Shown here: piece by piece, positions 18,705-27,571 of the stretch
Layout of the letters: each line of letters starts with the position of its first letter
Numbering within the stretch: position 1 is the first letter of the stretch
From: Leadbetterella byssophila DSM 17132
GTDB taxonomy: Bacteria; Bacteroidota; Bacteroidia; Cytophagales; Spirosomataceae
Assembly (NCBI RefSeq): GCF_000166395.1
Contig: NC_014655.1
Span: 930,001-994,000 of the forward strand
Direction: 5' to 3'
Length of the DNA stretch: 64,000 nucleotides
Position numbers and translations under genes: made by a program
Notes under the pieces: generated by a model
Database searches by the model: none
Told to the model about the DNA's origin: nothing
Seen by the model: the letters and a program-made list of their open reading frames with translations, nothing else

Positions 18705-19342
18705 AAAAACTGCTCATTTTACTTCTATTGCCATTCCTAAGTTCTGCCCAATTAAAAATAGCAAAACTAAAATATGGGGGAGGGGGAGATTGGTATGCCA
18801 ATAAGACGGCTTTACCAAACCTCATCAAATTCTTTAATCAAAACCTAAAAGGTAATATATACCCGGAAGAAGACATAGTAGAAGTAGGAGACAGAAAGAT
18901 CTTCCAATATCCCTATATCTATATGACGGGCCACGGGAATGTAGTTTTTACACCTAGAGAAGCCGAAAATCTCAGAAACTACCTCTTATCCGGAGGTTTC
19001 CTGCATATAGATGATAACTATGGAATGAATGAATTTATACGGAGAGAAATGAAAAAAGTTTTTCCGGAATACAACTTCGTAGAACTACCTTTCAATCACC
19101 CCATCTATCATCAGAAATATAGTTTTCCTAACGGGATTCCTAAGATTCATGAACATGACAACAAACCTCCACAAGGCTTGGCCATACTTCATGAAGGTAA
19201 AGTAGTGTGCTTCTTTTCTTACGAAACAGACTTAGGGAATGGCTGGGAAGACAAGTCGGTACATAATGATCCTGAGGAAGTAAGACAAGAAGCATTAAAG
19301 ATGGGAGCTAACATTCTGCAGTTTGCATTTAGTTCCTATTGA
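18701..19342 (+). CDS. DUF4159 domain protein with signal peptide
   Basis: 213 residues. A signal peptide (MKKLLILLLLPFLSSAQ) leads into a DUF4159 domain: LKYGGGGDWYANKTALPNL, then YIYMTGHGNVVFTPREAENLRNYL and GGFLHIDDNYGMNEF. The fold is thought to resemble flavodoxin/class I glutamine amidotransferase-like domains, with no proven activity. It overlaps rsmE by 4 bases and ends just before the rpsP promoter. Confidence 0.85.
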   Translation: MKKLLILLLLPFLSSAQLKIAKLKYGGGGDWYANKTALPNLIKFFNQNLKGNIYPEEDIVEVGDRKIFQYPYIYMTGHGNVVFTPREAENLRNYLLSGGFLHIDDNYGMNEFIRREMKKVFPEYNFVELPFNHPIYHQKYSFPNGIPKIHEHDNKPPQGLAILHEGKVVCFFSYETDLGNGWEDKSVHNDPEEVRQEALKMGANILQFAFSSY

Positions 19343-19345
19343 TGA

Positions 19346-19377
19346 TTTGTTTATTTCCAAAGAAATAGCTAGCTTTG
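19346..19377 (+). promoter_or_regulatory. promoter of rpsP
   Basis: TTTG (19346-19349), 20 bases, then TAGCTTTG (19370-19377): both elements match the Bacteroidota consensus exactly. It lies 46 bases before the rpsP start. Confidence 0.8.
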
Positions 19378-19423
19378 CACTCCAAATTTTTAACAGGGAC
19401 GGGTTCCCATAAAAGAAAAACAA

Positions 19424-19972
19424 ATGGCAGTTAAAATTAGATTAGCAAGAAGAGGTCGTAAAAAACATCCTATTTATGACATCGTTGTTGCAGACTCTCG
19501 TTCACCACGTGATGGTAGATTTATCGAGAAATTAGGGCAATACAACCCTCACACTACGCCTGCTACTATCTCTTTGAAAGAAGATAGAGCTTTGTATTGG
19601 ACACAAGTAGGTGCTCAACCTACAGATACTACTCGCAAGATTCTTAGCGTGAAAGGTATCATGTACAAAAAACACTTACAAATCGGTGTAGAGAAAGGTG
19701 CCATTACTCAAGAGCAAGCTGATGCTAAATTCCAGAAATGGGTGGATGAGAAAGCAGCAGCTAGACAAGAGAAATTAGCTAAATTAGCTAGTGGTAAAGA
19801 TGCTGCTAAACAAGCAGTTCTAGAAGCTGAGCGTAAGAAGAAAGAAGAGATGATCGAAGCTAGAAAAAAAGCTGAGGCCGCTCTTTTAGCTGAAGCTACT
19901 GAAGAGGCATCTGAAGAAGCACCAGCAGAGGAGGAAACTCCTGCTGAAGGAGAAACTTCAACTGAAGAATAA
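19424..19972 (+). CDS. rpsP: 30S ribosomal protein S16
   Basis: 182 residues. The first ~80 are the conserved S16 domain ([39 protein letters not shown]). The remaining ~100 are a Lys/Ala/Glu-rich, probably helical tail ending in an acidic run ([14 protein letters not shown]). Such extensions are usual in Bacteroidota S16 but absent in E. coli. S16 helps assemble the 30S body. Confidence 0.96.
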   Translation: MAVKIRLARRGRKKHPIYDIVVADSRSPRDGRFIEKLGQYNPHTTPATISLKEDRALYWTQVGAQPTDTTRKILSVKGIMYKKHLQIGVEKGAITQEQADAKFQKWVDEKAAARQEKLAKLASGKDAAKQAVLEAERKKKEEMIEARKKAEAALLAEATEEASEEAPAEEETPAEGETSTEE

Positions 19973-19995
19973 TTTTCTATCCATCAGGTTTTAAG

Positions 19996-20026
19996 AATCC
20001 TCGCAAGTATATTGCGAGGATTTTTT
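19996..20026 (+). terminator. hairpin terminator or attenuator between rpsP and rimM
   Basis: An 11-base-pair perfect stem AATCCTCGCAA/TTGCGAGGATT with a 5-base loop, followed by T residues, lies in the rpsP-rimM gap. It would reduce read-through from the strong rpsP promoter into rimM-trmD. Confidence 0.85.
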
Positions 20027-20039
20027 ATTCAAAGCGATT

Positions 20040-20570
20040 ATGCAAAAATCAGAATGTTTTTCCCTAGGAAAGATCACCAAAACTCACGCCTTAAAAGGTG
20101 AGGTTATCATTTATTTAGATGTAGATTACCCGGAAGAGTATGAAGATCTGGAAGCCATATTCTTGGATATCAAGGGCCAGCTAGTCCCTTATATCGTAGA
20201 AGAACTTCAAATCAAAGGCAAGAAATCCATACTCAAGCTGGAAGATATCAACTCCATTGATGATGCCTATAAGATTGTCAATTGTGACGTTTACTTGCCT
20301 TTAACGGCTTTACCGGCATTGAAAGGAAACCAATTTTATTACCATGAGGTGATAGGATTTGAAATCTTTGATACCAATACCCAAAGTACCGTTGGAAAAT
20401 TAAAGGCCATTTACGAAAGTACAGGACAGGACCTTTTTGCCATAGACATGGACGAGAAGGAAGTGCTTATCCCCATCGTAGATGAATTTATCAAAAAGGT
20501 AGACCGAGAAAATCAAAGTATTCATGTTCAATTACCTGACGGACTAATAGACGTCTATACAAAAGAATGA
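20040..20570 (+). CDS. rimM: 16S rRNA processing protein RimM
   Basis: 176 residues. The N-terminal RimM barrel (SLGKITKTHALKGEVIIYL) is followed by the PRC-like C-terminal domain (YYHEVIGFEIFD, LIPIVDEFIKKVD). RimM binds S19 and helps mature the 30S head. Its stop overlaps the trmD start by 4 bases. The start lies 13 bases after the hairpin's T run. Confidence 0.94.
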   Translation: MQKSECFSLGKITKTHALKGEVIIYLDVDYPEEYEDLEAIFLDIKGQLVPYIVEELQIKGKKSILKLEDINSIDDAYKIVNCDVYLPLTALPALKGNQFYYHEVIGFEIFDTNTQSTVGKLKAIYESTGQDLFAIDMDEKEVLIPIVDEFIKKVDRENQSIHVQLPDGLIDVYTKE

Positions 20571-21244
20571 GAATAGATATTGTAAGTTGTCAACCCGGCT
20601 TAGTGGAAGGATTCCTTAGCCAATCCATCGTTAAAAATGCCATGGAGGCTGGAAAGGTGACCATAGAGATGCACGATATTCGCACATATGGGATAGGAAA
20701 CTATAGGCAAATTGACGATTACCAATACGGAGGAGGAGCAGGCATGGTTTTGATGGCAGAACCATTAGCTAAATTAATCCGAGATCTGCAGGCCCGTCAT
20801 ACCTATGATGAAATCATCTATATGACCCCGGATGGGGAGACTTTCCAACAAAAAATAGCCAACCGCCTATCCCTCAAAAACGGAATCATGATCATCTGTG
20901 GCCATTACAAGGGCATAGATCAGCGCATCAGAGACATGTTTGTTACTATGGAAATTTCTATAGGGGATTATGTACTTTCTGGCGGTGAAATAGCTGCAGC
21001 AGTCGTTACTGACGCTATAGTAAGATTGATTCCAGGCGTCATCAATGACGAAACTTCAGCCTTAACTGACTCTTTCCAGGATAACCTGTTGGCACCACCG
21101 GTATACACCCGTCCGGCCGACTTTGAAGGGCATAAAGTTCCGGAGATATTATTGTCCGGAAACGATAAACTCATCCAGGAATGGAGGCTGGAAAAATCCA
21201 TAGAAAGAACCCAGGAAAGGCGCCCTGATTTATTGGATAAATGA
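20567..21244 (+). CDS. trmD: tRNA (guanine37-N1)-methyltransferase
   Basis: 225 residues, typical TrmD length. The SPOUT knot motifs are clear: IDDYQYGGGAGMVLMAEPL, IICGHYKGIDQRI, and SIGDYVLSGGEIAAAVV. It methylates G37 next to the anticodon, preventing frameshifting. It is coupled to rimM by a 4-base overlap. The rplS gene that often follows trmD in other phyla is absent; gyrA follows instead. Confidence 0.96.
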   Translation: MRIDIVSCQPGLVEGFLSQSIVKNAMEAGKVTIEMHDIRTYGIGNYRQIDDYQYGGGAGMVLMAEPLAKLIRDLQARHTYDEIIYMTPDGETFQQKIANRLSLKNGIMIICGHYKGIDQRIRDMFVTMEISIGDYVLSGGEIAAAVVTDAIVRLIPGVINDETSALTDSFQDNLLAPPVYTRPADFEGHKVPEILLSGNDKLIQEWRLEKSIERTQERRPDLLDK

Positions 21245-21275
21245 TTGCGAAAGAAGCTTTTTTTGCGTATTTTTG
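21244..21275 (+). promoter_or_regulatory. probable promoter of gyrA
   Basis: ATTG (21244-21247, one mismatch to TTTG), 20 bases, then TATTTTTG (21268-21275). The element lies 33 bases before the gyrA start and just after the trmD stop, so gyrA probably has its own promoter. Confidence 0.6.
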
Positions 21276-21308
21276 AACATTAATGTTAAACGCACTTTAC
21301 AATAATTT

Positions 21309-23822
21309 ATGGCAGAAAATAATGAGAATGCCGAATGGGGAGGATCTATAATCCCTATTAACATTGAAGATGAAATGCGTGGAGCCTACATTGACTATTC
21401 CATGTCAGTGATTGTTTCCCGCGCCTTGCCTGATGTCCGCGACGGTTTTAAACCTGTACACCGCAGAGTGCTGTTTGGTATGTCGGAATTAGGCGTTTAC
21501 CACAATAGACCTTACAAAAAATCAGCCAGGATAGTAGGGGAGGTATTAGGTAAATACCACCCGCACGGTGACTCTTCCGTGTATGACACCATGGTTCGTA
21601 TGGCCCAGGACTGGTCTTTGCGTTACCCATTGGTAGACGGTCAAGGTAACTTCGGTTCCGTGGACGGTGACTCACCGGCCGCCATGCGTTATACTGAGGC
21701 TCGTTTGCGCAGAATCGCAGAAGAGATGCTGGCAGATATCAACAAAGAAACCGTTGATTTCCGTGGCAACTTTGATGACTCCCTACAGGAACCTACCGTT
21801 TTACCTTCACGTATTCCAAACCTGCTTTTGAACGGTACTTCCGGTATCGCAGTAGGTATGGCTACAAACATGGCTCCTCATAACCTGAGTGAAGTCACAG
21901 AAGGTATTACCGCATATATTGATAATCCGGAAATCACTATAGAAGAATTGATGCATTTCATCAAAGCTCCTGATTTCCCTACCGGCGGTATCATTTACGG
22001 ATATGGTGGAGTTAAAGCCGCTTTTGAAACCGGTAGAGGCAGAGTAGTGATTCGTTCTGTAGCGAATTTTGAAGTTTCCAAAACAGGAAAAGAACAAATC
22101 GTAGTTACAGAAATCCCTTACTTGGTCAATAAGGCCGCCATGATTGAAAAGACGGCGGAATTAGTAAACGATAAGAAGATAGAAGGTATCTCAGGCATAC
22201 GTGATGAGTCTGACCGTCAAGGACTTCGTATCGTTTATGACTTGAAAAAGGATGCAGTTCCGAACGTGGTATTAAATAACCTTTACAAGTATACTCAGCT
22301 TCAGACATCCTTCAGTATCAATAACGTAGCTCTAGTTCACGGTAAGCCTGAAACGCTTAACCTGAAACAATTGATCGAGCACTATGTGAAACACCGTTTG
22401 GATGTTATAACCCGTAGAACTCAGTATGATCTAAGAGAGGCGGAAAAAAGAGCACATATCTTAGAAGGTTTGTTGATCGCCTTAGATCATTTGGATGAAG
22501 TGATCAGCTTGATCAGAAGTTCCAAAGATCCAGACGAAGCTAGAAATGGCTTGATGGAGAAATTTGCCCTAAGTGAGATCCAAGCCAGAGCTATCTTGGA
22601 CATGAGGTTACAACGCCTCACAGGTCTGGAAAGAGATAAGATCACGGAAGAATACAAGCAAATCAAGGCCTTGATTGAAGAATTAAACGCTATTTTGGCT
22701 TCTGAAGAGAAGAAAAAAGATTTGATCAAAGCAGATCTTTTGGATATCAAAACCAAATATGGCGACGAAAGACGCTCTAAAATTGAAATGGTAGGAGGCG
22801 AGTTCAACATCGAGGATATGATTCCTGATGATGAAATGCTTGTAACCGTAACCAGTCAAGGTTATATCAAAAGAACCAACCTTTCCGAATACAAGAGCCA
22901 AAGTAGAGGAGGTACCGGATCCAGAGGTGTGAAAACGAAGGATGACGACTACACCGAACACTTGTTCATGGCCACTAACCATAACTACTTATTGTTCTTC
23001 ACGGAAAAAGGTAGATTGTATTGGTTGCGTGTGTTCGAAGTACCGGAAGGAAATAAAACTTCTAAAGGTAGAGCCATCCAAAACCTGATCAACATCGAAT
23101 CTGACGATAAGATCCGTGCGGTATTGAATGTTAAAACCTTATCTGACGAGGATTACATCAAGAATAACTATATCGTTATGTGTACTCAGAACGGTATTGT
23201 GAAGAAAACTTTGCTTGAAATGTACTCTCGTCCAAGACAAAACGGTATAATTGCCATTAATATCAACGAAGGTGACCAACTCATCGACGTGGCTTTGACA
23301 AATGGAAATGATTATATTATCATTGCTGCCGGTCAAGGTAAAGCCGTGAGATTCCATGAATCAGGCATTCGTCCTATGGGTAGAGGTGCTACAGGAGTTA
23401 AAGGTATTAGCCTTGCGGAAGACGATAAAGCCATAGGAATGATCTGTGTGAATCGTCCGGATGCACAATTACTAGTAGTATCTGAGAAGGGCTATGGTAA
23501 ACGTTCGGATATTGAGGATTATCGTATCACTTCTAGAGGTGCCAAAGGGGTTAAGACACTTAACATGAGTGAGAAAGTAGGTAACCTGGTAGCCATCAAA
23601 GAAGTGACAGACGAAGATGATTTGATGATCATTACTACGAGAGGTATAGCTATCCGTATGCACGTGTCTGACTTAAGGGTTATGGGACGTAATACTCAAG
23701 GAGTAAGATTGATCAAACTAAATGACAAGGACGGCATTGCTTCTATTACCCGCATCATCCGAGAAGAAGATGAAGAAGAGAACGCAGAAGAAGGAGGTGA
23801 AACCCCTACAGCCGCAGAATAA
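21309..23822 (+). CDS. gyrA: DNA gyrase subunit A
   Basis: 837 residues. Together with GyrB it introduces negative supercoils. The breakage-reunion domain has the catalytic Tyr128 in [10 protein letters not shown]. The quinolone region reads [18 protein letters not shown], so Ser89 and Asp93 correspond to the susceptible E. coli Ser83 and Asp87. The C-terminal beta-pinwheel repeats follow; the GyrA box appears as [12 protein letters not shown]. The tail ends in an acidic run ([13 protein letters not shown]). parC has similar features, but the GyrA box supports gyrA. Confidence 0.95.
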   Translation: MAENNENAEWGGSIIPINIEDEMRGAYIDYSMSVIVSRALPDVRDGFKPVHRRVLFGMSELGVYHNRPYKKSARIVGEVLGKYHPHGDSSVYDTMVRMAQDWSLRYPLVDGQGNFGSVDGDSPAAMRYTEARLRRIAEEMLADINKETVDFRGNFDDSLQEPTVLPSRIPNLLLNGTSGIAVGMATNMAPHNLSEVTEGITAYIDNPEITIEELMHFIKAPDFPTGGIIYGYGGVKAAFETGRGRVVIRSVANFEVSKTGKEQIVVTEIPYLVNKAAMIEKTAELVNDKKIEGISGIRDESDRQGLRIVYDLKKDAVPNVVLNNLYKYTQLQTSFSINNVALVHGKPETLNLKQLIEHYVKHRLDVITRRTQYDLREAEKRAHILEGLLIALDHLDEVISLIRSSKDPDEARNGLMEKFALSEIQARAILDMRLQRLTGLERDKITEEYKQIKALIEELNAILASEEKKKDLIKADLLDIKTKYGDERRSKIEMVGGEFNIEDMIPDDEMLVTVTSQGYIKRTNLSEYKSQSRGGTGSRGVKTKDDDYTEHLFMATNHNYLLFFTEKGRLYWLRVFEVPEGNKTSKGRAIQNLINIESDDKIRAVLNVKTLSDEDYIKNNYIVMCTQNGIVKKTLLEMYSRPRQNGIIAININEGDQLIDVALTNGNDYIIIAAGQGKAVRFHESGIRPMGRGATGVKGISLAEDDKAIGMICVNRPDAQLLVVSEKGYGKRSDIEDYRITSRGAKGVKTLNMSEKVGNLVAIKEVTDEDDLMIITTRGIAIRMHVSDLRVMGRNTQGVRLIKLNDKDGIASITRIIREEDEEENAEEGGETPTAAE

Positions 23823-23848
23823 AAAGTAAAACAAAACCGAAACATAGA

Positions 23849-25255
23849 ATGAAAAGACTAGTTTTAAGTGCATTTGGTGCCTTCATGGCAGTAGGTGCAG
23901 TGGCTCAGGACGCAGTGCAAGAAATGACTTGTAAGACACTGCGTGATGATGTAGCCAAACATATTAAGAACACGGAGAACGCGAAGAAAAGTACTAAAAG
24001 TGCAACTTGGTTAGATTTAGGATCTTCTTACTTGACCCTTGCACAATCCTGTCCAAGTGATTCTTCTTCAGCTGTTAAAGCAGAAGAAGCATTCAAAAAA
24101 GCTTTGGAAGTAGAGAACGCTGCAGGTGGCAAAAAAGCCAAGGATATCGAGGCGAAACTAAAAAGCCCTGAATTGGCATCTGCTTACTTGATGCAAGGTG
24201 CCGGATATTATAACAGCAAGAACTACAAAAAAGCAGCTGAATTTTTCTCAAAAAGCTCTGAAATCAGCCCTAAAGATACCACTGCAGCTTTGTATGCAGG
24301 TATCGCCGAGCAATTGCTTGAAAATAATGCCGGAGCACTTAAGCACTTGAATAATTTCATCGCTAACGGTGGTAAAGACGCAAGCGTATTCTACAGCGTA
24401 GCACAGATCTACAAAGCAGACAAGAAATTTGATGAGGCCGTTCAAGTCCTTCAAAAAGGTATGGAAGTTAACCCAACTAACTCTGACCTGCCTAATGAAT
24501 TGATCAACGTTTATTTACAATCTAACAACATTGACAAAGCCATTTCTGACCTTGAAGGTTTAGTTAAGAAAGATCCAAATAACTTGACCAACATGACTAA
24601 CCTAGGTTTGATCTACGATTCAAAAGCTAATGATTTAGGAAGTAAAATCAACAAAATCGACGATCAACTACGTAAGTTTGACACGGACAAAGACGAGAAG
24701 AAATTAATGGCTGAGCAAGATAAGTTAGCTGCTTATGATTCTGAGATTGCTAACCTAAATGCAAGAATCAAAAAAGAACCTAAAAACGCTGCTTCTCTTA
24801 AGAAAAGAATTGCCGAAGTAACTGCTGATAAATTAAGCATCGAAAAAGGTGTTGAAGAATTAGCAGGTGCCATCCAAGCAAAGAAAAACGAAGCAGCTGG
24901 TGCAACAGGCCTGAAAGCTGAAAAAGAACAATTAGCTGTTCAACAAAAAGATGCTAAATCAAAAGCTGCTAACTACTACCAAAAAGTTCTAGAGAAAGAT
25001 CCAAATAACTTTGACGTACTTTATAACCTTGCGGTTATGAACTACAACGAAGGGGTTGAAATCAAGAAAGTGGTAGATTACATGGATATTGCTACTTATA
25101 GAAGAGAAGGTAAAGCAGTTGAAGAAAAAGCATGTGCTCAGTTCGCCATCTCAAAACCGTATTTCGAAAGAGCTTCTAAAGTTAAACCTGATGACGATGT
25201 AGTTAAGGAAAGCCTTAATAACGTAATCAAGATTTTAGAACAGTGCGGAAAATAA
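23849..25255 (+). CDS. secreted tetratricopeptide-repeat protein
   Basis: 468 residues with a signal peptide ending near GAVAQD. TPR-type helices recur (YYNSKNYKKAAEFFSKSSEI, FYSVAQIYKADKKFDEAVQV, NYYQKVLEKDPNNFDVLYNL). A long Lys/Glu-rich coiled-coil insert lies at about residues 265-375. It starts 26 bases after gyrA and ends in a strong terminator, so it may share the gyrA transcript. Role unknown; such periplasmic TPR proteins usually act as scaffolds. Confidence 0.85.
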   Translation: MKRLVLSAFGAFMAVGAVAQDAVQEMTCKTLRDDVAKHIKNTENAKKSTKSATWLDLGSSYLTLAQSCPSDSSSAVKAEEAFKKALEVENAAGGKKAKDIEAKLKSPELASAYLMQGAGYYNSKNYKKAAEFFSKSSEISPKDTTAALYAGIAEQLLENNAGALKHLNNFIANGGKDASVFYSVAQIYKADKKFDEAVQVLQKGMEVNPTNSDLPNELINVYLQSNNIDKAISDLEGLVKKDPNNLTNMTNLGLIYDSKANDLGSKINKIDDQLRKFDTDKDEKKLMAEQDKLAAYDSEIANLNARIKKEPKNAASLKKRIAEVTADKLSIEKGVEELAGAIQAKKNEAAGATGLKAEKEQLAVQQKDAKSKAANYYQKVLEKDPNNFDVLYNLAVMNYNEGVEIKKVVDYMDIATYRREGKAVEEKACAQFAISKPYFERASKVKPDDDVVKESLNNVIKILEQCGK

Positions 25256-25262
25256 TACTTGA

Positions 25263-25292
25263 AAGGGGTTGATCTTCAACCCCTTTTTTTTT
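25263..25292 (+). terminator. rho-independent terminator after the TPR gene
   Basis: A 10-base-pair stem AAGGGGTTGA/TCAACCCCTT with a 3-base loop is followed by a run of T. It lies 7 bases after the stop codon. Confidence 0.92.
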
Positions 25293-25357
25293 GCCCTTTA
25301 CTCTAGGAAAGGACTTCCCTCCAGGAAATACATACCTCTATAAGCCTAGTCCTGTAC

Positions 25358-25365
25358 TAGCTTTG
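25358..25365 (+). promoter_or_regulatory. -7 element of the NmrA-like gene
   Basis: TAGCTTTG is a perfect TAnnTTTG element 17 bases before the start at 25383. I see no convincing TTTG at the -33 position. Confidence 0.5.
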
Positions 25366-25382
25366 TTCCAAAATTTTAGAAC

Positions 25383-26165
25383 ATGATTTTAGTAACAGGA
25401 GCCACAGGAGGATTAGGAAAAGCCATTACAAAAGCATTAGGAACACACCCCCATCTAAAAGGTAGTACAAGGGGATTAGGAGATCGTATCACAAATTTTG
25501 ATGAGAATTTAGATTTCTCAGGCGTTACAAAATTGATGCTTATATCCACCATGTCAGCAGATAGGTTCAGACAGCATAAAAACGCTATAGATGCCGCTAA
25601 AGACCAAGGGGTAAAGCACATCTACTATACCAGTACCGCACTAAGAGATATACGAAGTTCAAACGTCAAAGATTTAATGATTAGCCATTTTCAAACAGAA
25701 GAATATTTGAAGGCTAGTGGCTTGAAATATACCATCCTACGCAATACTATGTATGCTGAGGCACTAAACTCCTTTATCAAGCCGGAAGATAGAAATATTG
25801 AATTACCTGTAGGGAATGGAAAAGTACCCTTTGCCCTTAGAGAAGAACTTGGCGAAGCCATAGCTCAACTACTACTGGAAGATCACGAAAATAAAACTTA
25901 CAATTTAGTAGGAGATAGGTTTTATAGCTTTCAGGATATTGCAACGCAAATTGGTAAAGCGAAGGATTACGAAGTTATCTTTGAACACAAAGAAAAGCAT
26001 TACCCTGAACTTCCACCTGTCCTACAGTACTTATTCGAAGGTACACTCAAAGACATCCGTGAGGGTCAATACGAGGTTTCTGAATTCATCACTGTAGGAC
26101 AGATTTTAAAGAGAGAATCCGCCTCTTTAAACGAAATGCTAGGTAGCATTGGCATCATTTCTTGA
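25383..26165 (+). CDS. NmrA/QorB-like NAD(P)-binding protein
   Basis: 260 residues. The Rossmann motif is at the very start (MILVTGATGGLGKAI). KHIYYTSTAL and YTILRNTMYAE are typical of atypical short-chain dehydrogenases of the NmrA/quinone-oxidoreductase-2 group, which bind NADPH and often reduce quinones or sense redox state. The catalytic Tyr-x-x-x-Lys of classical enzymes is not conserved in this group. It converges with the broken hydrolase gene, overlapping by 11 bases. Confidence 0.85.
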   Translation: MILVTGATGGLGKAITKALGTHPHLKGSTRGLGDRITNFDENLDFSGVTKLMLISTMSADRFRQHKNAIDAAKDQGVKHIYYTSTALRDIRSSNVKDLMISHFQTEEYLKASGLKYTILRNTMYAEALNSFIKPEDRNIELPVGNGKVPFALREELGEAIAQLLLEDHENKTYNLVGDRFYSFQDIATQIGKAKDYEVIFEHKEKHYPELPPVLQYLFEGTLKDIREGQYEVSEFITVGQILKRESASLNEMLGSIGIIS

Positions 26166-27492
26166 ATAGAAATTCTTGCCCGTTCTGCTTTAAAATTAGT
26201 TCATCCCCTTTAAAAGTCATCTTGATATTAACCTGGTCAAAACGGAAAGTGCTTTCCCCTTCATACACAAGGGGGAAAGCACTCTGTCCTTCGGCACGAG
26301 CCTTTAGTATACCGGAATCTACAAACACAGTTAAAATCAGGCCTAGGCTTTCCTCTTTATAACTTCCAATGTATTTTAGGAGTTCTTCCTCACTGATAGC
26401 CACGGATGTAGGAAGAGGAATGCCGTATAGCAACTTACGCACTTCTCTATAAGGAATCACCGTATTAGGAAAATCTACATTTTGCAATAAAATAAACACC
26501 TTGTCATGATCAGGATGAATCTCCAAATAGGTGGTATAGCCGGCCCAACCTCCAGAGTGGGAAACAATCTTGCCACAGATCTTGTCGTTTGCTACTGACC
26601 AACCGTACTTGTATTCCTTTTGCACATCAGGACTTAAAGCAGTCAACACTTCCGCGTCCTTTAGTAACTTGTTCCTTTCCTTAGCCCAAATCAGTAAGTC
26701 GTCTACAGTAGAATTCACCATACCATCACCTACGATTCCATCTAAAAAATAGGTGTAATATGATTTCCCTAAACTATCTAATAGAAAGGGACGATCTAGA
26801 CTATCAGTAACAAACCCATAGGCATAATTTTGCTTCTCTTTCGGAGAATATCTACTTTGATAAACCTCTGTATCGAGCATTTTTAGAGGTACAAATACAT
26901 TTCTTTTCAAATATTCTCCATACGACTGGCCAGACGCCTTTTCTATGATTAATCCCAAAAGTGCATAACCAGTATTACTGTATTCAAACTTGGAACCGAT
27001 AGGAAAATTCAATGGTGGTCTAATTTGTGCAAATACATTTACGATATCCTGATTCGTGGCGAATTTTGCCTTATCCCAGTTTTGATCCAGCAAGGACATG
27101 TAATCCGGCAACCCAGAAGTATGAAAAATTAGGTTTTCAAGCGAAATATCTCCATAAAAGGCCAATTCAGGTATATACTTACCCATAGGATCCTTTACAT
27201 TTAACTTTCCTTTTTCGTGCAATTGTCGGATAGCAAAAGCGGTAAAAGATTTTGAGACGGATGCAAGCTCAAATTGGGTATTTCTATTCAATAATTCCTT
27301 AGTGAAAAAGTGAGCATATCCGTAACTTTTAGCGAAGGTAACCTGTCATCCTTCCGCAATCAGAACGTTACCGTTGAATTGATTACTCTTATGCAAAAAA
27401 GTAAAAAGACTATCATAGTTTTGCGCAAATGTAGAAGAACCGAAGAATAGGCTTATAAAGGTAGAAATTAAGAATTTTATGCGCTTTTTCAT
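26155..27492 (-). pseudogene. serine hydrolase (beta-lactamase/PBP4* class C family), interrupted by TGA
   Basis: From the ATG at 27492 the frame reads a good signal peptide (MKKRIKFLISTFISLFFGSS then TFAQ), then NQFNGNVLIAEG, then an in-frame TGA at 27348-27346 (codon 49), then QVTFAKSYGYA and the rest in the same frame, 446 codons in all. The catalytic S-x-x-K (ASVSKSF) is at codons 78-81, and YSN is present downstream. No ATG restarts between the TGA and the active site. Relatives usually have Gly at this position, so a single G-to-T change in GGA could explain it. Such enzymes are periplasmic peptidases, esterases or cell-wall hydrolases. Confidence 0.85.
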
Positions 27493-27544
27493 TTTATTTT
27501 AATAGTTTTACGAACAATATACGAGTGAATGTTCACAAATTTAA

Positions 27545-27571
27545 TAAAAAAGCGAGGTTAGACCTCGCTTA
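27545..27571 (-). terminator. rho-independent terminator of the TonB-dependent receptor gene
   Basis: Stem AAGCGAGGT/ACCTCGCTT with loop TAG, followed on the minus strand by TTTTTATTAA. The stem overlaps the receptor's TAA stop codon. Confidence 0.88.
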
